Positions 38,762 through 46,660 of a stretch of DNA of 46,660 bases are shown one piece after another. The notes under the pieces are model-generated. The model was given only the letters and a program-made list of their open reading frames with translations. It searched no databases and was not told the DNA's origin. Origin of the DNA: Oligoflexia bacterium (GTDB lineage Bacteria > Bdellovibrionota > UBA1018); the NCBI GenBank assembly GCA_903881565.1, contig CAIRTR010000190.1:1-46660 (forward strand), given 5' to 3'. Positions within the stretch are counted from its first letter, which is position 1. Each line of letters begins with the position of its first letter. A program made the position numbers and the translations under genes.

Positions 38762-41182
38762 ATGGGGATGCATAAAAACACTGCACTCAAAACTGTCGGA
38801 ATCCTATCCCTTCTCTCCCTATCGCTCGCAGCTCTTTCCTGCAGCCACCCTCCACTGATTCCGGCGGGAAAAATAGCGTTCCCTGAAGAAACTCACTTCA
38901 AAAATATTCGCCAACTCACCGCAGGCGGCACCAACGCCGAAGCGTACTGGTCTTTTAATAGCAAATGGCTCGCTTTTCAGCACAAGGGCCACGGACCCCA
39001 AGGCCCCGCCTGCGATCAAATTTATGTGATGCGCGCAGATGGCTCGGGGCGAGCTGAAATTTCCAACGGCAAAGGGCGCACGACCTGCTCCTACTATCTC
39101 CCGGGCGATGATCGCGTGCTCTACAGCAGCACACACGCCTCTGATGAGAAATGCCCCCCCGTCCCCGACATGAGCAAAGGCTACGTCTGGCCAATTTATG
39201 AGACGTTTCAAATTTATTCGGCCAAAACCGATGGCTCTGACCTGCGCCTCATGGAACCCGGCGCACCGCGGGCGTACAACGCCGAAGCCACCGTTTGCAA
39301 AGACGGCAGCGTGATCTTCACCAGTGATCGCGATGGAGATCTTGACCTTTATACAGGCAAGCTCGATTCGATGGGCACGATGTCTCAGGTCAAACGAATC
39401 ACCAAGGGTCTCGGTTACGACGGCGGCGCCTTCTTCTCAACCGACTGCTCGAAAATCGTGTGGCGTGCATCACGGCCTCGCAAGGGCAAAGAGGCAGATG
39501 ACTACCTGGCCCTTCTAAAGCAACACCTTGTGAAACCCTCCCAACTTGAAATCTATGTCGCAAACGCCGACGGCTCACACGCCCGCCAAATCTCACGAAT
39601 GGGTTCCGCCAGTTTTGCACCCTACTTCACGCCTGATAACAAATCCGTACTGTTTGCCTCAAATCCTCGCGATCCCCGCGGGCGAAAATTTGAGATCTAC
39701 AAAATCAATGTCGATGGAACGGGACTTGAGCGCGTGAGCTTTGCAGACACGTTTGAGAGCTTCCCGATGTTTTCCCCAGACGGGAAGCAAATCGCATTTT
39801 CGTCAAATCGCAATGCAACCGAGCCACACGAGACCAACGTGTTTGTCGCTGATTGGGTTGCGGGCCCCGAGCAGACTTTTAGCATCGATGATGCGCGCGC
39901 AGAAAACAGGCTCTTTGCGACGATTCAAAAATTGAGCACGGACGAAATGGAAGGTCGCGGATTAGGGACGCCCGGACTTGAAAAGGCTGAGAAATTCGTC
40001 GCCGAGCGCTTCGCCACCATTGGACTCAAACCCCTTTATGAAACTTATCCCAAAGCCACTGATGGAACAGGATTTTTTCACAATGTCGATGTTAAGATGG
40101 TGAATTCAAAAACCCCAGAAAACCGTGACCGCATCGAAAAAGGCCACAACATTGTCGGAACCTTTGGCGCAGGCTGCGGCAAAGTAGGGCCCGTTGTGAT
40201 TGGGGCGCACCTGGATCATTTGGGGCATGGGGCAGAGAATTCCCTAGAACCCTCCAAGAGCGGAATCCATCACGGCGCCGACGACAATGCCTCCGGCGTG
40301 GCGGCGGTTATGGAAGCGGCGAGATTGATCGTGGCTGATCCTAAATTTACAGACGCAAAATCCAAAGACGCCAAATCCGCGTGTTTCGTCTTCACAGCCT
40401 TCACGGGCGAGGAAAGCGGAATCGCAGGCTCCTCGCGCCTAGCCGAGCTTTTCAAATCGATGAAAGTTCAACCCAAAGCCATGCTGAATCTCGACATGGT
40501 GGGGCGCATGGAAAATAATCAACTCATAGTATTCGGCAGCGATTCGGCCAAAGAGTGGAACGGCATGGTCCAAGAAGAATGTGGCGCAAGACAACTCACC
40601 TGCCCGGGTGGCGGAGATGGTTACGGCCCAAGCGATCACATGGCGTTTTTCATCAACCATGCGCCGGTACTTCACTTCTTCACCGGACCCCACGGCGACT
40701 ATCACCGGGTAAGCGACACGTTTGAAAAGATCAATGCGACGGGTGCGGTTCAAACAGCCGTGACAGTCGCCGCGCTTGCAATTCGCGCGATGGATCCAAA
40801 AATGCATTTCACTTATCAAAGAGCGCCGAAGGCTCCCATGTTTGGAGAGCACCCCGGAGGCCAGGGCGAAAAAAAGGGACGCAAAGTCTACTTAGGCACA
40901 ATCCCCGACTACTCAAGCCTGTCGTCACCCCACGGACCCTCTGGAGGAGGCGTTGAAGGCGGCGGAATCAAATTAGCCGGCGCGCGCCAAGGCAGCCCCG
41001 CGGAAAAAGCAGGAATCAAAGAAGGCGATATTTTAATGGGCATTGATGCTGCGAAAATCAATTCGTTAGAGGATTTTATGAAGGTTCTGGGCACGCTTTC
41101 GCCCGATCAGAAAATCACGCTAATGGTGCGCCGGGAAGGCAAAGAATTGAAGCTTCCCGCGGTGGTTGAGAAAAAGGACTAA
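38762..41182 (+). CDS. Lipoprotein with TolB/PD40 beta-propeller repeats, M28 metallopeptidase and C-terminal PDZ
   Basis: LSLAALSCSHPP lipobox; FSPDGKQIAFSSNRNATEPHETNVFV; GAHLDHLG, HHGADDNASGVAAVMEAARL, FTGEESGIAGS; PDZ GSPAEKAGIKEGDILMGIDAAKINSLEDF. Confidence 0.9.
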   Translation: MGMHKNTALKTVGILSLLSLSLAALSCSHPPLIPAGKIAFPEETHFKNIRQLTAGGTNAEAYWSFNSKWLAFQHKGHGPQGPACDQIYVMRADGSGRAEISNGKGRTTCSYYLPGDDRVLYSSTHASDEKCPPVPDMSKGYVWPIYETFQIYSAKTDGSDLRLMEPGAPRAYNAEATVCKDGSVIFTSDRDGDLDLYTGKLDSMGTMSQVKRITKGLGYDGGAFFSTDCSKIVWRASRPRKGKEADDYLALLKQHLVKPSQLEIYVANADGSHARQISRMGSASFAPYFTPDNKSVLFASNPRDPRGRKFEIYKINVDGTGLERVSFADTFESFPMFSPDGKQIAFSSNRNATEPHETNVFVADWVAGPEQTFSIDDARAENRLFATIQKLSTDEMEGRGLGTPGLEKAEKFVAERFATIGLKPLYETYPKATDGTGFFHNVDVKMVNSKTPENRDRIEKGHNIVGTFGAGCGKVGPVVIGAHLDHLGHGAENSLEPSKSGIHHGADDNASGVAAVMEAARLIVADPKFTDAKSKDAKSACFVFTAFTGEESGIAGSSRLAELFKSMKVQPKAMLNLDMVGRMENNQLIVFGSDSAKEWNGMVQEECGARQLTCPGGGDGYGPSDHMAFFINHAPVLHFFTGPHGDYHRVSDTFEKINATGAVQTAVTVAALAIRAMDPKMHFTYQRAPKAPMFGEHPGGQGEKKGRKVYLGTIPDYSSLSSPHGPSGGGVEGGGIKLAGARQGSPAEKAGIKEGDILMGIDAAKINSLEDFMKVLGTLSPDQKITLMVRREGKELKLPAVVEKKD

Positions 41183-41263
41183 ATAACTCGTCGCACCACT
41201 TATTACGGAACTTGCGTTTTGGGTAATTTTCGCTTAAATCCATTATCTACCTATTTTGATAAT

Positions 41264-41339
41264 GGCCTGGTAGCTCAGTCGGTAGAGCAGCGCCCTGAAA
41301 AGGCGTGTGTCGGCGGTTCGATTCCGTCCCAGGCCACCA
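41264..41339 (+). tRNA. tRNA-Phe (anticodon GAA), CCA encoded
   Basis: Acceptor GGCCTGG/CCAGGCC, D-arm TAGCTCAGTCGGTAGAGCA, anticodon loop CTGAAAA, T-loop TTCGATT, 3' ACCA. Confidence 0.95.
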
Positions 41340-41361
41340 AAAGGTGGTCCCCACCTTTTGG
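41337..41361 (+). terminator. Hairpin directly after tRNA-Phe
   Basis: CCAAAAGGTGG-tcc-CCACCTTTTGG, 11-bp perfect stem overlapping the encoded CCA end. Confidence 0.7.
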
Positions 41362-41434
41362 TTAAGGTTCGCGTCAAAAACCTAAATATCCAGTTTGAGA
41401 ATTTGCATTCCCCCCTGTACTCTGATCCCCGACC

Positions 41435-42499
41435 ATGGCGATAAATCTCCTACTCACGACGACTTTCCTATTCCTGGGCCTCAGCCTTTGCACATTTGCC
41501 CAGGCTGAAGAAAAGCGCATCGACTGGTACGGATACGCGCAAACGGATCTCTCGACGACTGACGAACCCGAACAAGCCAAAGGGTTTCGCTTAAGTCGCG
41601 TCAACCTCATCGGAGATTTTGTACCGGCTTCGCGCGTGCGCTTCTTAGGCGACATTGAATTTGAAGACGGGGCAGACCACTCGGTGGATCGCCTGCAAGG
41701 AACCATCAAACTCTCCCGCGCTTTTTTGGAGTACACCTTCTTTTCACAGCTTCGCCTGCGGGCCGGAAAAATTTTGACCCCCTTTGGCCTTTATAATGAA
41801 GTCCATGATTTCACGGCCACCTATTTTTCGCTCGAAGTCCCTCGCATCTACAAACCTCATGCGTTCTTCAACGGCCTTCAGAAGCAGCGCATATTTGCAA
41901 AATACAGTACGGGGGTCGAAGGTTTCGGCACTTTCGATTTAGGCTCCGATGGAGCGCAACTTGATTATGCGGTCACGATCTCCAATGGTCGGGGCGAAAC
42001 CCTCAGTGGCGGTGACATTAATGGCACGCCTGGGACCTCACTTCGCGCCGTGTATCGACCGGGTGGAGGCTCGCCCTGGCAATTCGGCGCATCCGCATAT
42101 CAGGATCGCAATCATGAAGGAATCGGAGGCACAAGCGATGACCCTGAGCAGACTTACGCGCTGGATGTGCAATTTGAAACAAGCAAGCTTCAGATTCAAT
42201 GCGAGTCGGCCTTAGGTCGGTTTTCAGCCCCAAGTGGCAGGCGACATACGGCACTCTTAAGCTACGGACAAGTGGCTTATACATTTTTTGACGTCCTGAC
42301 TCCGTACATTCAACATTCGGTTGAGCGCTATGACCTCAGGGACTCAGAAGGCCAACATCAGGAAACCCGTGTGGGTACTGCCTGGAATTTCGCCCCGGGA
42401 TTTTTCCTAAAAGGCGAAGCACGGTTTTTTGCAGGCGAGCTTCAGGAGCAGGACATTAACTATCATGCTTATTTTTTAAGCGCGGCGATCGCATTTTGA
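41435..42499 (+). CDS. OprO/P-like outer-membrane porin
   Basis: Signal peptide; IDWYGYAQTDLSTTDEPEQAKGFRLSRVNLIGDF..RFLGDIEFEDG; LRAGKILTPFGLYNEVHDFTATYFSLEVPRIYKPH; C-terminal F. Confidence 0.75.
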   Translation: MAINLLLTTTFLFLGLSLCTFAQAEEKRIDWYGYAQTDLSTTDEPEQAKGFRLSRVNLIGDFVPASRVRFLGDIEFEDGADHSVDRLQGTIKLSRAFLEYTFFSQLRLRAGKILTPFGLYNEVHDFTATYFSLEVPRIYKPHAFFNGLQKQRIFAKYSTGVEGFGTFDLGSDGAQLDYAVTISNGRGETLSGGDINGTPGTSLRAVYRPGGGSPWQFGASAYQDRNHEGIGGTSDDPEQTYALDVQFETSKLQIQCESALGRFSAPSGRRHTALLSYGQVAYTFFDVLTPYIQHSVERYDLRDSEGQHQETRVGTAWNFAPGFFLKGEARFFAGELQEQDINYHAYFLSAAIAF

Positions 42500-42513
42500 A
42501 CGGGGAGAGAAGA

Positions 42514-42942
42514 GTGAAGTCATTTTCTCTTAAAAAATGGATAGTCCTTTTGAGCCTCGGACCGTGCCTCACGGCAGGCGCCCAGTCCGTGATCGTCCAC
42601 GAGTCAAACCCCATGCACAAAGTGAGTCGCGGATTTGTCCGGAACGCCTTCTTGGGAAATTCTGTTGATTGGCCCAACCAAGCAAAAATTCAAATTGCCG
42701 ATTATACCTCAGGGTTTCCGTTGCGCGCCAAATTCAGTGAAGAGTGGCTAGGATTGAGTCCCAATAAAGTCTACATGCTTTGGATCAAGGTTTCATTAAG
42801 CGGGCGCGCAGCGCCCCCCCGCGTTTTCAAAAATGAAGACGAGGTCAAACGATTCGTCTTAGATAACCCCGATGCGATCGCTTATATCTCAAACACCGCA
42901 GGACTTCCGAAGGGACTCAGGGCAATTGAGGTCGAGCCGTGA
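42514..42942 (+). CDS. Small exported PBP-like (phosphate-type substrate-binding-like) protein
   Basis: GTG start 42514 after a GGGGAGAGAAGA purine-rich site; VKSFSLKKWIVLLSLGPCLTAGAQSVIVHESNPMHKVSRGFVRNAFLGNSVDWPN...NPDAIAYIS. Confidence 0.7.
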   Translation: MKSFSLKKWIVLLSLGPCLTAGAQSVIVHESNPMHKVSRGFVRNAFLGNSVDWPNQAKIQIADYTSGFPLRAKFSEEWLGLSPNKVYMLWIKVSLSGRAAPPRVFKNEDEVKRFVLDNPDAIAYISNTAGLPKGLRAIEVEP

Positions 42943-44273
42943 GTCTTCACGGTTTCCGCTTCTGGGGACGTTTGCGCCTTGGCAATCAACTCGGGATCCT
43001 TTTGGCTACCGGCGCGGTGATTCTGGGAATCATCTTCTATCTTTATACTTCCCGTCTCCAACGTAAACTTTTTCTAGAGGGCTTTGAGGCCCATACCACG
43101 GCACTTTTTGAAACAGTCCAGCTTGGACTCGAAGTCGGCCTTGCGGATGAGAATTTTGGCGCCATCCATACTGTTTTTAACTGGGTGAAGAAAAAAGACT
43201 CACTCTCTTGGATTGTTTTGACCGATGCTACGGGGCAAATATTCGCGCAGTATCCCGAAGCCTCTTTTGCAACCATTGAGGATCTCCAAAAACATGCTGC
43301 AACCGCCTCTATCGAAAGTCGAGACATCGTTCGAAGCGGCAAGTGGAGCGCCGGAACGCTAAAGGGCGAACTTTTTTTAGGCTTTTCGACCCAAGCACTT
43401 CGGGAGCATGAGCGGAGGATTATTCGAGACACGGGTTTGTCGATTTCGATTCTCCTCGCGGGCATCCTCTCCCTTGTCTTCTTATTCTCCAAAGGACTCA
43501 CCGGACCCTTGGAGCGTCTGCGACTTGCAACCCAGCGAATCACCGCAGGCGATTTGCGGGCACGTGCCGATGAAAACCAAAGCGGCAGCATTGAGGTTCA
43601 ATCCGTCGCCCACTCCGTGAATGTGATGGTTGGAAAATTGGTTGCCGAACAAGAGAAATCAGACTCCCTACTCCTCAACATTCTCCCACCGGCCATCGCG
43701 AAACGCCTTAAGGATGGAGAATCTCAAATTGTCGATGCCTACGAATCCGTCACCGTTTTGTTCGCGGACATTGTGGGCTTTACGGTTCTCGCGTCCCAAG
43801 TGAGTCCCGAACGGCTAGTCGAAATTTTGAATCGGGTTTTCACTTCTTTTGATCTGCTGGCAGAACAGCTTAAAGTTGAGAAAGTAAAAACCATCGGCGA
43901 TTGCTACATGGCCGTCTGCGGTTTGCCAGAGCGAATTGAGCACCACGCGGAAACCATGGTGAAAATGGCTCAGCAGATGCAGCATGCTCTTAATGAAGTG
44001 AATCGGATCGAAGGGACTGCTCTGCAAATCAGAACAGGAATTCATTCTGGCCGCGTCGTCGCTGGGGTCATTGGAAAAAAGAAGTTTGCCTACGACCTCT
44101 GGGGCGACACGGTCAATACCGCTTCTCGCATGGAATTCCACGGAGGTGCGGGCCGAATTCATCTCAGCGCTGCTACGGCGGAACTGCTGGCAGGAAAATT
44201 CAAGCTTGAGGACCGCGGCGAAGTCGAAATTAAGGGAAAAGGACCGATGTCCTGCTATTTCTTATCGTCTTAA
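42939..44273 (+). CDS. Membrane-bound class III adenylate/guanylate cyclase with HAMP domain
   Basis: Two TM segments, HAMP (FSKGLTGPLERLRLATQRITAGDLRARADENQSGSIEVQSVAHSVNVM), catalytic VTVLFADIVGFTVLASQVSPERLVEILNRVF...KTIGDCYMAV...LWGDTVNTASRME; GTGA overlap with the preceding gene. Confidence 0.9.
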   Translation: MSLHGFRFWGRLRLGNQLGILLATGAVILGIIFYLYTSRLQRKLFLEGFEAHTTALFETVQLGLEVGLADENFGAIHTVFNWVKKKDSLSWIVLTDATGQIFAQYPEASFATIEDLQKHAATASIESRDIVRSGKWSAGTLKGELFLGFSTQALREHERRIIRDTGLSISILLAGILSLVFLFSKGLTGPLERLRLATQRITAGDLRARADENQSGSIEVQSVAHSVNVMVGKLVAEQEKSDSLLLNILPPAIAKRLKDGESQIVDAYESVTVLFADIVGFTVLASQVSPERLVEILNRVFTSFDLLAEQLKVEKVKTIGDCYMAVCGLPERIEHHAETMVKMAQQMQHALNEVNRIEGTALQIRTGIHSGRVVAGVIGKKKFAYDLWGDTVNTASRMEFHGGAGRIHLSAATAELLAGKFKLEDRGEVEIKGKGPMSCYFLSS

Positions 44274-44296
44274 CTTAACGTTAACTGAATAATGCT

Positions 44297-44878
44297 CTAG
44301 TGATTGAGCGATTCGCCCACTTTACCCAAAGCCGACAGCGTCAGAGGCGAAAGTGCGTTACGATACTCCGCCCAACGCGCTTGAGAGAATTCTGCAATCT
44401 GCTCGTTCGAAACTCCGATGTTTCGTGCGGCATATTCATTCACGTCCGAAGCCAGACTTTGAACGACCGTATTCACTTCAATGAGTTCAGCATCATAGGC
44501 CTGGCGCTCATCGCGCGTGAGTAGCAGCTTCTCAGCCGAGGCATCAGTCAACGGCACGAAACTCATCGACTGCGTTTGCTCATCAAGCAGGAACACTCCG
44601 GCCGCTGCAATCGCAACCCCGAGAGCCACGTAGCCGGTACGAGTCCAGAAACCCTGATGGTTTGAAAAACCGTGAGAACCGGTCTTGGCTCCGATCAAGA
44701 AGGTCTCTACTCCAATGAGCCCTAGCACGGGCCCAAGAATATAGCCTGGCCCACCGGTGAACAGGGCCTGACCAAACAACACGACCCCGAGACCCGCTTG
44801 CGCGGACTGAGGGTTAGCAAAGCCCTGCGAAAACAGAAGGGACAATGCCATCAATAAAGCGATTGAAACTCTTTTCAT
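44297..44878 (-). CDS. Hypothetical membrane protein
   Basis: 193 aa; signal peptide MKRVSIALLMALSLLFSQGFANPQ plus TM segments. Confidence 0.55.
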   Translation of the reverse strand: MKRVSIALLMALSLLFSQGFANPQSAQAGLGVVLFGQALFTGGPGYILGPVLGLIGVETFLIGAKTGSHGFSNHQGFWTRTGYVALGVAIAAAGVFLLDEQTQSMSFVPLTDASAEKLLLTRDERQAYDAELIEVNTVVQSLASDVNEYAARNIGVSNEQIAEFSQARWAEYRNALSPLTLSALGKVGESLNH

Positions 44879-45134
44879 ATTGCATAGCGTTATCTTACAT
44901 TACTCCATAATGCAATACCAAATAGGCAGAATCCAACAAATTGGATTTACCAAGGGGGCCCACGGGTGCTCTGCGGTCAGATACGGAAAAGAGTGCGCTC
45001 AAGCCCTTACCCCTAGTGGTGAGTTCTTGCACGAACTGTTGAAGCGCAACCTCCGGCTTTTAGTTCGGTCCTCAATTTGCACCCACAGTAAGGATGAACG
45101 GACAAGTGCGCCCCACGCTATGCGGGGCCTTGAT

Positions 45135-46660
45135 ATGAAAGAGCCCATGCGCCCTATACTGGTCGGGCTGCTTGCCGCAAGTCTTGCTGCCTATTTACAG
45201 TGGACATTTTGGTTTTGGCTCGAGCCAAATCGATTCATTCTATTTTACCCGGCGGTTATTCTTTCATCGCTTCTTGCCGGTCTATACGGCGGCCTTTCGG
45301 CCACCGTAGTCAGCACAATCTTAGCGGCTTACATCTTTTTTGAACCAGCGTTTAGCTTTGACACCGATAAACATGCGTTTATGTTTCCCACTCTCCTATT
45401 CTTGGCGGTCGGGTGTGGGATTGCCAATATTGTTAATATCATGCAGCGGCGATTGGTCGAACTCACCACTGAAAAAACCCAGCGGATCGCCGAACACAAG
45501 CGCCTCGGTATTGTTGAAAACATGCTTGTCGGATACGCTCAATGCGAGATGATATTTGATGACCGCGGTCATCCAGTAGATTTTGTGTGTCACTATGTCA
45601 ATCCTGCGTTTGAAAAGTTAACGGGACTGCACGACGCCACAGGAAAGAAAATCTGCGACCTGATCCCCGGTCTTAATGAGTCAAACCCCGAATTGTTCGA
45701 GTTGTACGGCAGAGTCGCAAGGGGCGGCGCGCCCGAAGTTACCGAAACCTACCTTCATCAGTTAGCAAGTTGGTTTACCGTTTCAGCTTATTACCCCGGG
45801 GAAGAAAACCGCTTTGCAATTACATTTGATAATATTACCCGCCGCAAGCAAGCAGAAGAAGAACGGGAAAGACTGGCGGCAATCGTCGAGTATTCGGACG
45901 ATGCGATCATCTCCAAGGACCTTAATGGCATTATCGAGACTTGGAACCGAGGTGCAGAGGAGTTATTCGGCTACACAGCCCAGGAAGCCATTGGCCGCTC
46001 GATCTCCATACTGATCCCGCCGGAGTTGCAAAGCGAAGAGCAAAGCCTCTTGCGTCGACTGGAGGATGGCGAGCGTGTCGCTCATTTCGAGACAGTGCGG
46101 CTAACTAAAGGTCAGCTGCGGGTCGACGTTTCGGTGACTTCGTCACCCTTGCGTGATGCCCACGGGCGGGTGGTCGGGGTCGCGAAGATCGTGCGGGATA
46201 TTCGTGAGAGCAAGCGACAGCAAGCAGAGTATATTACTAGCAAAGAAGTCGCTGAAAACGCTCTGCGCATTAAATCCCGGTTCCTCGACATTGCTGCTCA
46301 CGAACTACGTACGCCGGTGACCGCATTTTCACTCCTATTGCAATTTACGCAAATGCAGCTCGAAAAGAAGGGCAAGCCCGTCGATGTTCCGATTTTGATG
46401 CGCCTTCGAGCGCAAGCGGACCGTCTTTCCCGCCTTTCAGTTGATCTTCTGGATATATCTCGCCTGGAGCGCGGCGTGCTCAGTCTCAAGCGGGTACCCA
46501 CAAATCTGCTTTCGGTTATTTCGGAGTGTCTGGACATCTGCAGACTCCGCGCCCCGGATCGACGCTTCACTTTGGCAGCACCCGCCGGGCCCATCGAAAT
46601 CACGCTAGACCACGACCGAATATTTCAGGTTCTGTCAAACCTTCTCGACAACGCCATCAA
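45135..46660 (+). CDS. PAS-domain sensor histidine kinase with DUF4118-like N-terminal membrane region (partial, runs off right edge)
   Basis: MKEPMRPILVGLLAASLAAYLQWTFWFWLEPNRFILFYPAVILSSLLAGLYGGLSATVVS; PAS ERERLAAIVEYSDDAIISKDLNGIIETWNRGAEELFGYTAQEAIG; H-box FLDIAAHELRTPVTAF; N-box QVLSNLLDNAI. Same frame is open back to ATG 44910. Confidence 0.9.
   Translation, partial: MKEPMRPILVGLLAASLAAYLQWTFWFWLEPNRFILFYPAVILSSLLAGLYGGLSATVVSTILAAYIFFEPAFSFDTDKHAFMFPTLLFLAVGCGIANIVNIMQRRLVELTTEKTQRIAEHKRLGIVENMLVGYAQCEMIFDDRGHPVDFVCHYVNPAFEKLTGLHDATGKKICDLIPGLNESNPELFELYGRVARGGAPEVTETYLHQLASWFTVSAYYPGEENRFAITFDNITRRKQAEEERERLAAIVEYSDDAIISKDLNGIIETWNRGAEELFGYTAQEAIGRSISILIPPELQSEEQSLLRRLEDGERVAHFETVRLTKGQLRVDVSVTSSPLRDAHGRVVGVAKIVRDIRESKRQQAEYITSKEVAENALRIKSRFLDIAAHELRTPVTAFSLLLQFTQMQLEKKGKPVDVPILMRLRAQADRLSRLSVDLLDISRLERGVLSLKRVPTNLLSVISECLDICRLRAPDRRFTLAAPAGPIEITLDHDRIFQVLSNLLDNAI

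Noticed and set aside
45340-45593. Short ORFs 45340..45552, 45329..45523 and 45396..45593
   Set aside because: They overlap the histidine kinase frame, which runs open to the window end and is therefore missing from the ORF list.

Overview
The window is a gene-dense, roughly 50% GC bacterial chromosome segment. The many outer-membrane barrels and lipoproteins suggest a Bdellovibrionota/Oligoflexia-like host, but that placement is inference. Confidently identified: groES-groEL, a five-gene oligopeptide ABC transporter operon plus a PAP2 phosphatase, tRNA-Phe(GAA), a PhaR-type regulator, a TPR lipoprotein, a VapBC-like pair, a BrnT/BrnA-like pair, an AAA+/DUF4143 ATPase, an HNH protein and a multihaem cytochrome c. 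Also identified: a NO/hemerythrin module (hemerythrin, NO_stimul, DUF1858, Crp/Fnr regulator, DUF438-hemerythrin-PAS sensor), an M28-TolB-PDZ lipoprotein, a porin/PBP-like/adenylate-cyclase operon and a right-edge PAS histidine kinase. Most interesting observations: (1) three perfect palindromes of the form CCTGT-N6-ACAGG, two of them inside ORFs where they encode P-V-A-x-Q-A in low-complexity linkers; (2) an outer-membrane protein gene whose SD/ATG/signal peptide is out of frame by one base at a G7 tract; (3) an FNR-architecture palindrome CCTTGCG-N4-CGCAAGG between the NO regulator and sensor, with a degenerate second copy before the DUF1858 operon; (4) several decayed genes (an AAA ATPase with its middle deleted, an ABC-2 permease reduced to its C-terminus, a frameshifted secreted protein, a TraB-like remnant, a BrnT-like toxin without a start codon). 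Several single-base lesions lie at or near homopolymers, so sequencing error must be excluded before biology is claimed. All calls come from reading the sequence and supplied translations; no database search was run.
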